From contig MU863967.1 in the NCBI GenBank assembly GCA_033296885.1, positions 83,595-147,594 of the forward strand: 64,000 nucleotides of DNA, written 5' to 3'. This DNA comes from Triangularia verruculosa. Lineage: Eukaryota; Ascomycota; Sordariomycetes; Sordariales; Podosporaceae. Below are positions 12,301 to 22,627 of this stretch, piece after piece; position 1 is the first letter of the stretch; every line of letters begins with the position of its first letter. Under the pieces are notes generated by a model, which had not been told where the DNA came from, did no database searches, and was given only the letters and a program-made list of their open reading frames with translations. A program made the position numbers and the translations under genes.

Positions 12301-14118
12301 ATCTTCTGCCTCTGCTCGTAGTTTCCCTTCTCAATCATGTGGATGTAGATTGACTTTTCTTGACGAGCACGACCACGAGATTGAATGTACTGAATCAAGG
12401 TGTCATACAGGTCGAACCTGATAATAATGTTGCAATCAGGAATATCAAGGCCCTCTTCCGCTACTGATGTGGCAAATATGCAGTTGAGCTCTCCTTTTTT
12501 GAATTTGATGATGGTCAAGACCTGGTCGCGGTAGCTGGTCGTGGAGCTATCCCAACTTGAATCATTTCTGCCGCCCCCGATCAAAATCCCTGGCTCAAGA
12601 CCTGGAATTCTGAGTTCTGGTTGCTTTAGGAGGTCAACTAGCATGTTGGCCGTGTTTCTTTGCTTCACGAACACGATGCAGCGTCTCATCAGATCCTGGC
12701 TGCTGAATTGATCGTGAAGAACTTTCCAGAGCTCAAGAACCTTCGAAGAGAAGAGACTCTTATCCAACCTGGGCTGTTCGAACTCATGATTTTTCACAAG
12801 CTCATGGGCTTCTCGGACCCTATTTTTGTCGAGATCCATGAGCTGACTGAAGGCCCCATGACGCAGTAGACTTCTCTCCGCTTGAGTTTCGAGCTTGGCG
12901 ATGTCCTCCTGTTTGAAAAAGAGCTGCCAATATCGATCCGCGCACCAAGGACCGAGGTCGGCTGTTGCCTGTGAGGTGAAAACGAGAGCCTTGGCAAAAT
13001 GGTTATGTTTACCAACCAGGGCCTCGATAGACTGATGAAGAACGGTTGTCCATTCCCGAGGTCTCCTGTCGTATTCCAGAATGATCTCCTCTTTCGGCTT
13101 ACTAATAGTGTGTTGGATGATCGTCGGGTCAGCGACGGTTGCGATTTGGCTGTGAAGCAAACCCTCAAGCTCTGCGGCAGCCAGTCTTGGATCAATCTGT
13201 GCGTCGACAGGAGAGGCAGTCATACCCAAAATACGCGGCCGTGTTTCTTTTTCCTCATTCTCAATGTAGAAATCTTTGATGATGCGAGCATAGGGATGAT
13301 TCTTCTTGGTGTGGTGGCACTCATCAAATATCAGGAGATTGATCTGGTCCATCCGGATATAAGAATGATGGAGGCACTGGTATAGAATCTCTGAAGTGCA
13401 GACGATGGCCATGTTCTCCTCGAACGTTTCCTTCCAGAATTCCGACGACGCTCGATCGATCATTTGGCCGCAAAACTTGGCTACCGAGTAGTCTAGATTG
13501 CACGTAAGGACTGCATGCTGCTGAAAGACGAGGGCCACCTTGTCCACCAGAAAGAATGCGATGCGCTTCGGGTGGCCTTGTGATCTGTTCTCGAGCTCAT
13601 TCTGTATCGTCCATCTGAGAAGTAAGGCGGCAATGAGCGTTTTACCGGATCCTTGTACAGAGATTAGCTGATATCAAAAGACATGTCATGAAATAGAACA
13701 AACCGGTGTCCAGAACGGCGATTGTGTTCTGCGTCTTTGCTCGCTCGAACAGCTCCAGTTGGTAGTCTCGTGGGTTGGTGATGATCTTTTGGTTCTCGAA
13801 CTCGCGCATCAACCAGTTGGCAGACCGTTCCTCGTCCATAACCAATTTTCCAGTCCCTTTCGAGAGGTTCTGCTGGTTCTCCTCGAGCCAGATGTCGAAG
13901 GTTGCGTTGTCTGCCCGCTTCTTCTCGGACATCTTGCGTGGCTTTTGCGGGGCATTGAGCTCCCATTGCTTGCCTCCATCATCACCATCGCCATGCTCTG
14001 TGTCAGTGTCGGCGCCTGGGGAGGCTTGACTAGTATCGTCTGGAGTCGAGTTATCGAGGCTGAGCAGGTCACCCTCGGCTAGGGTTTCCGACGGCGACAG
14101 CAGCGCACCGGGAGGCAT
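9322..14118 (-). CDS. dcl-1: Dicer-like ribonuclease, DCL-1 type (1,564 aa)
   Basis: Three exons: 14118-13704, 13651-11010 and 10959-9322. Introns are 52 nt (phase 1) and 50 nt (phase 0). ATG 14118 gives MPPGALLSPSETL; the frame runs further upstream only through a TTG. Domain order: Walker A LDTGSGKT (about residues 136-143), DECH box at about 248, helicase C with QSRGRARQ, a dimerisation domain (about 640-740), a PAZ-like region (about 900-1010), RNase IIIa with ERLEFLGDAF (1090), RNase IIIb with QRLEFLGDALLDM (1286), and a C-terminal dsRNA-binding-like region. Both RNase III signatures and their downstream acidic motifs are intact. The helicase region (NPRDYQLELFERAK, FFLVDKVALVFQQ) matches DCL-1 rather than DCL-2. 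In Neurospora this clade processes dsRNA to siRNA redundantly with DCL-2 and acts in meiotic silencing (sms-3). No truncation is seen. Confidence 0.95.
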
Positions 14119-14513
14119 TTTGGAGGGGGGTGATAGGTGGTAGAGATTGGTAGGAGATGCTGTTTGCAAGAGGTTCCGCTGAGAGTCTGGAGAGTTGGCA
14201 GATATTTATGGGGTGAAAAGACTGTGGAGGCAGAAAAGGCAAGAGGAGGGAATTTCTCCTAACAGGGAATGGCAGGAGCGGGTGCGCTTGAAGAGTCGCA
14301 ACTGCCTGGAGCAGAGATTATGGAAAATTGAAAAAGTCGGCTGACCGAGAAAACTCTGTAAAAAGCAAGTGAGATATCGTTTTCAGCCGTGGTCTGCAAC
14401 CATCCGCAGGCATCCACGCAGAGCAACAAACATCGCGTTTGGCCAATAGCGAGCCTTGGCCGCAGATAACGGCAAGCAGAAGAGTTTGATGAAGTAACAG
14501 TTGGCCTTGCACC
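14119..14513 (-). promoter_or_regulatory. dcl-1 upstream region
   Basis: This 395-bp gap holds the dcl-1 promoter and the 3' flank of the pyridoxamine-phosphate oxidase gene, both on the minus strand. A TATA-like ATAAATA on the minus strand lies near 14202-14209, about 85-90 bp upstream of the dcl-1 start. Nothing else is recognised. Confidence 0.4.
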
Positions 14514-15381
14514 TCAAGGGCTCAGCCTTTCTAACTGCCACTTCTTGGTACCATCCTCACCTTCAACGAGGTCATAGACAAACCGGTCATGTAACCGGCT
14601 CTGTCTCCCCTGCCAGAACTCAACGCGCTCTGGAATGATCCTCAGTCCTCCCCAGTATGGCGGAACAGGAATATGGTCAGCTCCCTCAAACTTCTTTTCT
14701 GCCTCCTGAACCCAGTTCTCCAGCTGTGACCGCCCATCGTCTCCCTCCTTGCTCTCATCAGGCTTCAACACTGCGCTCTGCTGACTAGCCCACGCACCGA
14801 TACGACTGCCTCTTGCTCTGGTATCAAAGTAGATCTGGCTCTCCTCTGGGGCAAGCCTCTCCACTCGTCCCTCGACTCTGACCTGCCTTTCCAATGGCTC
14901 CCACCAAAACACGAGTGAGGCCCATGGATTCCCCGTGCTCTTGCCGTCTGCGGTGCCAAACAAGTCTCTCGCCTTACCGCTAGTTCCGAAATTGCTGTAG
15001 ATAACAAATCCCTTAGGATCAAGCTCCTTCATGTAGACCACACGGGAGGAGACTCGGCCTGACGGGAGTTGCGCAGTAGAAAACGTGCATGTCTCCGGGT
15101 GAGAAACACCAGTCTCTGGAAGGGAGGCCTGCTGGAACCATGAATGAAACTGGCTAATCGGGCTTTCCGGGTCGATTTCAGTCCGCTTGAGACCACCCTG
15201 TTTCTCAGCTTTAAGAAATTGAGCGGCCTGCCCGGGGGGCATTGTAAGCCCAGACACAACTGGTCCGGGTGTGCCCGCGGGAGCAACTGTATGAATATTA
15301 GCCATGAATTTATGCAGAGGCAGAGACGTTAGAGTACTGCTTACAGATGAGCTTGTCGGCTTGCTTAGGATAAAGCGCCAT
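14514..15381 (-). CDS. Pyridoxamine 5'-phosphate oxidase (269 aa)
   Basis: FMN-dependent enzyme making pyridoxal 5'-phosphate from pyridoxine or pyridoxamine phosphate (yeast PDX3 family). I model two exons: a 37-nt exon 15381-15345 and exon 15286-14514, joined across a 58-nt intron (GTAAGC...TACAG, with CTAAC and CTAAT candidate branch sites). Splicing creates N-terminal LIFAP, matching IIFAP near the start of yeast Pdx3, which supports this start over the in-frame ATG at 15305 that would lie inside the intron. Family motifs are complete: FSTAQLPSGRVSSRVVYMK, GFVIYSNFGTSGKARDL, RQVRVEGRVERL, RARGSRIGAWASQQS and the C-terminal FWQGRQSRLHDRFVYD. It is divergent from the TAP42-like gene, with 623 bp between starts. 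Confidence 0.92.
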
Positions 15382-16004
15382 TTTGAAGTGGCTTGAACTG
15401 ACCAAACGTGTTCCTCTTGCAAACTGGGAGAAGGAGGGCAAGCAGCGCGGCCTGATGCGCATGGGGGATCATATAAGCAGAACGCTCTTCGTACCCTCAC
15501 ACAAGCCGGGCGTGGAAAGGCTGATGGTCTGATGCATCACCGAAGAAGCTAGTCGATGGGTGAAGAAGGTCGCCATTGTGCCGACAATCGCCCCACTTAC
15601 CGATCGAGGCAGCTGCTGCGCACATGACGGATCTGTTAGTCAATGCTCATGATGCTCATGAGAGGATCAGCTGAGCAAGTGTAGCTGCTTCAGAAGCACT
15701 CTCCCGAGCCATTTACAAGTCCCACGACGTCAAGTGCTCTCAAGTGTGTACTTCAGTAGACTGCCCCTCAACGACGACATGCCACTGATTGATTAGATTA
15801 GATAACGATAAGATCAAACGCGCTGTGAGGAGGTTCCAAAGTGGGGCATTCCAACTCAGTGACCCCTGCCAGCCTTTCTCAAGGTGCCCCTCCACGTCGA
15901 GCGGGCCTAGACCAAAGACAACAATAAAAGAACTGAGCATTTAGGAAGTTTTCAAGAAACCTTCGAACGACTTTTCAACCTCCGAAAGCGCAGAGAAAGA
16001 AATC
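15382..16004. promoter_or_regulatory. Shared divergent promoter region
   Basis: These 623 bp separate the start codons of the minus-strand oxidase and the plus-strand TAP42-like gene, so they must carry both promoters. CAATGCTCATGATGCTCATGAG near 15642-15663 contains a short tandem repeat. No clear TATA box was seen on either side. Confidence 0.5.
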
Positions 16005-17123
16005 ATGGATGGCGAACCGCGTTCCCTCAAAGCGGTTTTCGCAGACGCCGAATCCCAGCGTATCGCTCTGGAAACCCAGCCCTTCACCCCCAACTCTCAA
16101 GAATACACCGATGCCATCTCCTCCGCCATCAAGAACTACCAAGAGTCTCTCCGTCTAATATCACACCTCTCCCTCTTCTCTCCCAACGAGTCTCTCGAAG
16201 ATCTTTCCACCTCTGACCTCCCGCTCCTCCTGATCAACTACCACCTTGCCGAGCTCTCGCAAAAGCTGCCCACCCCATCTCTCCCCGAGCGCAAACGCAT
16301 ACTGACCTCCGCGCGCGACTTCTACGAGCGCTTCCTTCACCTCTTAGACTCTTATTCACTACTCTCGACCCCGTCCAGCAAACTCCTCGAGACATACACC
16401 TCCTCTCCAACTACCTTTTCCACAGCCAACTCCAACGACCCAACAGTTCGCCGTAATGCCAAAATCGCGAATTTCCAAACAGAAAAATCTCTTCGCCAAA
16501 AACTAGAATACCTCCGCGCCCGGCCAGAATACGGCGCCTCAGAAGATGAGGATATCCCATCAGGCGCAGGTGACGAGGAGGTAGTGAGAGAAGTTCACCT
16601 CGCCAACCTAGCCTACCGGGTCCACCTCACCTTCAACTCCCTCGACTCGCTAAACCGAGAAATGGAGATCCTTTCCATGGCGCCTCCCACTCCTCCTACC
16701 CCTCAGCAAAACCAGCAACAAGCCGAAGATGACTTGCGCCACCGCGGGAAGGGCAATGACAGCTACAGCGACAGGCTCGACATCATGAACCGTGCGCTAG
16801 GGTCTGGCAGAGGAGGGCCAATCTTATCTCAGCAAGGAAAACCACTACAGCCGTTTACTCTCTTGGCTAATAGGCAAGACATAGCAAAGGGCGTCTTCAG
16901 GCCGAGTCATAATCTTCCAACAATGTCAATCGACGAGTACCTCGAGGAGGAACGGAGGAGAGGCGGGATTATTGAGGGTGGAGGCGAGAAGAGCGGACAG
17001 GTTCCAGAGCCGGATGAGGATAACTATGAAAAGGCTGAGCAGGAGATGTATAAAGCGAGAGCGTGGGATGAGTTTGTCGAGGAGAACCCGAGGGGGAGCG
17101 GGAATACGCTTAATCGCGGTTAA
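16005..17123 (+). CDS. TAP42-like PP2A-associated protein (372 aa)
   Basis: Single exon of 372 residues from ATG 16005. TAP42/alpha4 proteins bind the catalytic subunits of PP2A-type phosphatases and act downstream of TOR in nutrient signalling. The N-terminal two thirds are the helical TPR-like phosphatase-binding domain. The C-terminal third carries the family signature: GKPLQPFTLL, then FRPSHNLPTMSIDEYLEEE, RRRGGIIEGGG, an acidic stretch, and the terminal WDEFVEENPRGSGNTLNRG block. That end is nearly invariant in the family, so the frame is complete at the C terminus. The insert between the domains is Pro/Gln-rich (APPTPPTPQQNQQQ). Confidence 0.93.
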   Translation: MDGEPRSLKAVFADAESQRIALETQPFTPNSQEYTDAISSAIKNYQESLRLISHLSLFSPNESLEDLSTSDLPLLLINYHLAELSQKLPTPSLPERKRILTSARDFYERFLHLLDSYSLLSTPSSKLLETYTSSPTTFSTANSNDPTVRRNAKIANFQTEKSLRQKLEYLRARPEYGASEDEDIPSGAGDEEVVREVHLANLAYRVHLTFNSLDSLNREMEILSMAPPTPPTPQQNQQQAEDDLRHRGKGNDSYSDRLDIMNRALGSGRGGPILSQQGKPLQPFTLLANRQDIAKGVFRPSHNLPTMSIDEYLEEERRRGGIIEGGGEKSGQVPEPDEDNYEKAEQEMYKARAWDEFVEENPRGSGNTLNRG

Positions 17124-17830
17124 GCGGAATGGTAAAGAAATGTACATACGGTGATATTGTATGGCAGGGAAAGGGTGGTGTACAGATACCCATAGTGTGC
17201 CTTATGCATAACATATAAATTCGTGATTGTCACATTGCTCACATGCCATCACGAACAAGTGTCATCTGGAGCTTCTAACACCTTTGGCTGTATTCGATCA
17301 ATATCCTCTTGGTGTGCGGTCTCGTTGGCGAGGACATTGCGCTGCTGGCCATTTTGGAATTCCGGGGTGATATCCTCACCCACACGGTGCCAACGAAGAG
17401 GGCCAACAGGTATACCACTGATGGTTAAAGACACCGAGGGGCCATTTTGAAACTTGTTCACTCTTGTATTCACATTTGAAATGAGTATATAGGTCTTCAA
17501 ATATAGGCAATACTCACAGTACCTACGATTAAAGCTAGAATGAAGCCCGGATGAATATTTTACTGTTTATATTTATAAATTTCTTTTGACATCAAAGCTG
17601 ACATATCCCACTCCTTGTGTGTAGACAACCCAGTGTACCCCCTGACGCCGTGCTTGAGAATAACAACACCTTATTGCCTGTACCTAGATACACCATTCCT
17701 GGCTAAAAGAAAAACAGAAGAAAGAAAACACAAGAGAAGTACTATCTCCCTATTTGGTCGTCCTCTATCCCACCTCCATATCGATCCTTCCCAGTTACAG
17801 TTCCCTACATATACCCTTCAAGATACCAAA
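17124..17830. other. Convergent 3' intergenic region
   Basis: 707 bp between the stop codons of the TAP42-like gene (+) and the conserved hypothetical gene (-). It is moderately AT-rich, with no open frame worth calling. Confidence 0.6.
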
Positions 17831-20399
17831 TCAGAGGCTAAAGTTGATGTCATCCATATCTTCAAACCCATCCAACGTCGACGTCCCATCATCCTCCTCG
17901 TCGTCATCATCAAGGCTCATGACATCGTCAACAGAACTCCCCCCCTCCTCCTCCACATACCTCTCCAGCGCCTGCCCCACAGCCTGATGCCCCTCCGGCC
18001 TCTGATACATCGCCTCATCCCACTCCCCATCACCCTCCTCCGTAAACCGATCCTCGCTCATCATCTCACTCGGCACCGCCACCACCCTCCTCATATTCCT
18101 CGAAATAATCCCACCCCATTCACTCCTCCCTTCCCCCGTCTGCTGCACACTCACGCTCCTCGCAACAGTAGCATCGTCCAACTCCAACCCACCCAGCCCC
18201 AAATCCGACTTGCTCACCACCGTAGCCGCGTACCCCCCCACCGTACTCGCGCCCATATCCGTATCCGTCCCCGCAACCGTATACCCCGTATGGTACCCCG
18301 GCCCCGGCTCACTCGGCCCCATCTCCGCCTCGGGAATAACCTCCTGAAAAACACCCCCCGACCCATCATCCAGCCCATCCGCCCAAATCGGCAAGTACTT
18401 CAGCTCATTATCCTCCAGATTCAGCAGCAAATGGTCCGAGAGAAAAAACGGAAACAAAACCCCATCGTAATGCTTCAGTATCCGATCCGTCAGCGCCCTG
18501 ATCGCATACTCAAGCTCGTTGTGGAACTTGGCCAGGTCAAACGCGCTACGGCCGCCACGGCCTGTAACAGACATCTGCTCCAACATCGCCCGGGCTTGAG
18601 GATCATACACCTCCGTGATGTCTCTGTTGAACTTTCTCGTTGTTTGCTGCACCTGTTCGGCTCCAAACACCGAAGCAGCCTCCTGGACATACGAATTCGC
18701 CTTCTCCCGCATCGCTTTCCAGAAAAAAGGCGTGAGTACTTGCTGTGACCTGACCAGCTTCGAATAAGCCATCGGTAGGGGCAGATGATTCTTCGACGGA
18801 AGGTAATGCCGCCGCTGAGCTTCCGTAAGCTCTACCAACTTTCCGTCGCAGCCATGAATGCCGTAGTCGCTCCTGTCAGCGAGGTGAATGCGGTCCACGG
18901 CCCAGTGAAAGGTGTTCACCAATGCCCTCGTCAGCTTGCTGTATACATCCTGGAGTTCAGGATAACCGGAGCGATCAACGATATCTCTCATCGCCATGAG
19001 CCGCTCCCACTCGGAGATCCGAACGGGAAATGAGTCGAAAACCGTATCAGACTTGAGGGTCCTAAACGTGGCCGTTATTCTCTCCAGAAATGCCCGCGCG
19101 GCGTACTCGACGGGATCAGAAGGAAAATCGCCGTAGTCATCTCGGGGACGTCCAACCCAGCTTTCCTTTGGAAGACGAGGCGACCGAACTGTCGAGGCAT
19201 AGTCAACGGCGGTTTCACTGACAAGAATCTTGAAGGCAGCGGTTAGAATGCTGGGGATTTTCAGCGCGTGGGCGAGCTCAAAGGCTTTTTCGGGGCATAT
19301 CTCAGTGAACTTTGTGTTCGGGGGTGCACTCAGCCACTGCATGACGGGGTCGACCTGTCAAGTGAAGTTAGTAAATCCGTCGTCAATTAGCGACTATGTG
19401 GACTTGTGAGTTACTTACTACAACCTGTGGCACCTCGAGATAAATCGCCACTTGAGCGACAGTCCACATTCTCACTGCCGAATTCAGCATCAGATCCTTT
19501 CCGTTGATCGCCTGAAGAACGCGCAGGATGGAAACACGGTGCCGTATGGGGCAGTAATCCTCGACTTTTCGCCAGGGCGGAATATGCCCTATCACGAAAC
19601 CATCGTCATCGGGAACAATCCCCTGACAACCGTTGTCCACCTGCCATAAAGAAGCATCGGTAAGGCCTAGAATAGGTGAGTAAATACCCTCAATTTGAGG
19701 CAGGCCATACATACAACTGTAGCTTTTGCAAATATCATCGTGGCCCATCGCCATGATGGCACCGACAGCCGAGTCTGCCATTGGTCGGCTTGGACTATGA
19801 GTATCGTAAGGATTCGCAACGATGGGATCGGGTGAGTAGTGACCAGCGAGAAACCACAATTTGACAATCCTAGGCAGCCAAAGTTTCGCGGTGAGGTCTG
19901 CAAGCTCAGCTCCCTCGACCGGGGGAGTGAAATCCAGGACGTATTTGACACTATCCGGCAGCTCATGCATGCCAAACTCTGTAGCAAGTCGACGACGAAA
20001 CCGCTCCTGAGCTCGAGGTCTGAGCATGCTGTTGATCTTGGATGAATTGAGACCCATGAGCGTGTCGTAGCTCATCCGTATCTGAACATTCCCCCATCTG
20101 CTGCCATCGCAAGCTGTCCCGGTGTGGTCCTTGGGAAAGATGATGAAGGCTAGGACGGAGGTGTCTTTGCCTTTGGCCGGATTTCTGTGAAGTCTGGTAG
20201 CCACGATATCCATGAAGTTTTGCTGCATGGCATTTCGAATTGCTGGATGCGGCTCAGATCCGCGTGGACTCGTGGTTTCGGGGTCATCTGTTGGTCTTGG
20301 TGGTTCGAATTCAACGTCCATGGGTGCAGCTTCGTTTGTCGACGCCCCGGCAAGGGGACTAGGAGTCCTCGCCCAGTTCTCGATGGGCTGCTGTTCCAT
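17831..20399 (-). CDS. Conserved fungal hypothetical protein (834 aa)
   Basis: Two exons: 20399-19419 and 19354-17831, with a 64-nt phase-0 intron (GTAAGT...TTGACAG). The ATG at 20399 begins MEQQPIENWARTPSP; the frame extends upstream only by non-ATG codons. I recognise no catalytic motif and no membrane segment. Residues about 1-60 are Pro/Ser-rich. About 60-560 look like a folded, mostly helical region with many aromatics. From about 640 the chain becomes Gly/Ser-rich, then strongly acidic (SLDDDDEEDDGT) to the C-terminal DMDDINFSL. This pattern fits a nuclear or regulatory scaffold, but that is speculation. The length and sustained non-repetitive frame across the junction make the gene itself secure. 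Confidence 0.8.
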
Positions 20400-20736
20400 G
20401 ATGATCGTTTGTAGACGCAAAGCTAATTCTCAGGTCAAGCAAAGAGCCAATTGCGTGGGCAAACACCTTCTGCGATGGTTTTGCGCACAATTGAAGAATG
20501 GAAATGTTGGACGGAATCGTAAAATTCTTTCGACAGTTTGGTGGCTTGTTGAAGGGATTAAGTTTGTCGCAAGCTTCGATATCAACTGGAAGCTACCCCG
20601 CCATGTCCTCAATGGAGAGCAAGAGAGCAAAACAATGAAGACGGCCCCAAAGATTGGATGAGAAGCTGTCCTCAAGTGCACGTGGCAAGGCTATTCGCGG
20701 CCTGGCCGTCGTCGAGGCTCGAGAAAAGCGGGTGCC

Positions 20737-20961
20737 TCAATCAGGCAGCAGCCGGGGCCGTTGCCAGTCATATTTGTACATGTTCACCACCAACAGAGAT
20801 AGAAAGTCCATCTCGTTGGATTCGTCAGAACGATGGGAAGCTGCAGCTAGATGCAACACAGCCTCCAACAGCAGCCCTATCAAGCCCTGACCTGTTGGTC
20901 CCAACTCGTCAGTTGATGCAACATCAAACGGACTTTGCGGCTGCTGATCTGCCATAGTCAT
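20737..20961 (-). CDS. Possible small protein (74 aa)
   Basis: An ATG-initiated minus-strand frame of 74 residues with a balanced composition and an aliphatic central stretch (GLIGLLLEAVLHLAAASH), ending MYKYDWQRPRLLPD. I recognise no family. It lies about 340 bp upstream of the conserved hypothetical gene, same strand, and may be part of that gene's leader (a uORF), a separate small gene, or chance. A plus-strand frame overlaps the same bases. Confidence 0.2.
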   Translation of the reverse strand: MTMADQQPQSPFDVASTDELGPTGQGLIGLLLEAVLHLAAASHRSDESNEMDFLSLLVVNMYKYDWQRPRLLPD

Positions 20962-22154
20962 AATGGGACTCTTTTACTTACCATTGACGCCTGGAAACCA
21001 TAGGTACGGTGTTGAGCACATTATGTACCTAGCCTCCTCATCATTGACGAGGCTTGTTGTAGGCCTCTCCACATCGGCTTCATTCAGCCAATGGGATTGC
21101 GTGCTATATGCTTCGTTTGACAGCCATTGTCTCCGCGTCTCGATGCCTCAACCATCAGCCATTATTTTTGATCAAGACAGCCTGAACAAAACTGACGGTT
21201 TTTGAAGAAACGAGGTGCTCGAGAACCCAAGTCTTGTCATCTAATCATGTTAATACTTCCCACTAAATAAAGCCATGAGTCACAACCAATTAGCACCTTG
21301 ACACCCGCTGTCGCTGACAACCTGTCAATCCAACCATCAAGCCAACGGCTACACCATCCAAACCTTAAACCTCCCGCCGATTATCACCTTAACTCCCGAG
21401 CATAACGTCAGACTCAAACAATCCCATCTCCCTCTCTTCTATCCATCCAATCCCCTTAACCTAAAGCAGCTTTCCTTATCAGCAGTGTCACCCTCCCCGC
21501 ATATCTGAGACATTCCCGCCAGAAGCAACATCTTCAACACCCGCACCTCCAAAAATTCCCCAACCCAGAAGCTGAGAACCGCTCGGCAACCTCCGAGTCA
21601 TGTCATGCCATCATCATCCCCACGCCCCGCACCCAACCACCAAAACCTAACCACCTCCCCCAAAACACAGTGCTGTGACACCAAAGTAAACACGCTGATG
21701 TGTACAGTGCGCCACCACCCACCAGCCAAGCTCTTTTACCTAACCTTGAGCTTCCCCCTGCCAATCTTATCGCGGGGCAAGCACGAATAAGGAACCACTA
21801 ACTAGCTTCATGCAATGCAGGTGAGTGGTCGCGTGCCACTGTCGCCCCCCTCCCCTAGGGATGAATAGGCCGGGGCCTCGAACGTTGAAAAGAAAAGAAA
21901 AATAAAGATCTAGGGGGGTTTGTTTTGCCTGTTTCTTCTTTTCTCTCCTACTTGTAAAACTTCTTGGTGATACCTCATTGTTTACTTTATTCCATCGAGA
22001 AGCATTTGCAAGCAAGAAAATATACAGAACCTTTGTTGTCGTTGTCTTAACCTCATATTTCGTACTATTCCGTCATAATCGCATTATTCCCCGTCCTCAC
22101 CGCCTTCCACCTCAACACCCGTGATAGCTACAAATCTATTTCCACATCATCACA
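20962..22154. other. Upstream region of the 78-residue membrane protein gene
   Basis: Nearly 1.2 kb with no convincing coding frame. The stretch at 21300-21720 is C/A-rich and CT-rich on the + strand, as in many fungal promoters and leaders. I see no tRNA or repeat in it. Confidence 0.5.
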
Positions 22155-22627
22155 ATGGTCTCCAGCACTCCCGTCCGTCCAGCTGCCACTGCCACCACCG
22201 CTACCTCTTCTCCAGCTATGAAGCGTGGCTTGAGGTACGTTCCACACAAAATCTTATCTTATCTCATAACTTGACAACCCCCGATTCGGAAGTCAACAAC
22301 AACCAGACATCACCTCACCTCATGCCCATTCAATTCATGAACCTCTCCCAAAATCCTCACTCTCAACAACTGCCCACCAAATCCACCACCCACACTATTT
22401 CCACTCTTTTTTTTTCTTCACATCATCATCTACCGAGGTCCCTTGGCATTTAACTAACAGCCACCAATAGCCGCCACCCCCGCCTAGCAGCCGCAACCCT
22501 AGCCCTAACCCTCACAGCCGTCACCGTCCAGCAGCTCTCCTCCTCCCGCGCAAGAGAGAACGAATCGGCCCGCAAAAAGAACGGGGACCTCTTTGTGACG
22601 GTGGATAGAAGTGGCGGCGGCATTTAG
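22155..22627 (+). CDS. Small single-pass membrane protein (78 aa)
   Basis: Two exons, 22155-22234 and 22471-22627, around a 236-nt intron (GTACGT...CAATAG, with a CTAAC branch site at 22453-22457, 13 nt before the acceptor). Translation is MVSSTPVRPAATATT, a Ser/Thr/Ala stretch, then MKRGLSRHPRL, a hydrophobic helix AAATLALTLTAVTVQQL, and a charged tail ending FVTVDRSGGGI. Each half alone is unremarkable; the joined frame gives a coherent topology. A Ser/Thr/Arg-rich, acid-free N-terminus before one helix would fit a mitochondrial inner-membrane protein (inference). No family recognised. The gene is too short to stand out in an ORF scan because the intron is three times longer than exon 1. 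Confidence 0.65.

Noticed and set aside
9322..14118. DCL-2 assignment for the Dicer gene
   Set aside because: The helicase-region motifs (ELFERAK, FFLVDKVALVFQQ, DECHHTKKNHPYARI) match the DCL-1 clade, not DCL-2.
17615..18748. 377-codon plus-strand frame rich in His, Pro, Arg and Ile
   Set aside because: It overlaps the acidic C-terminus of the conserved hypothetical gene in antisense. The composition is the mirror of Asp/Glu/Gly codons.
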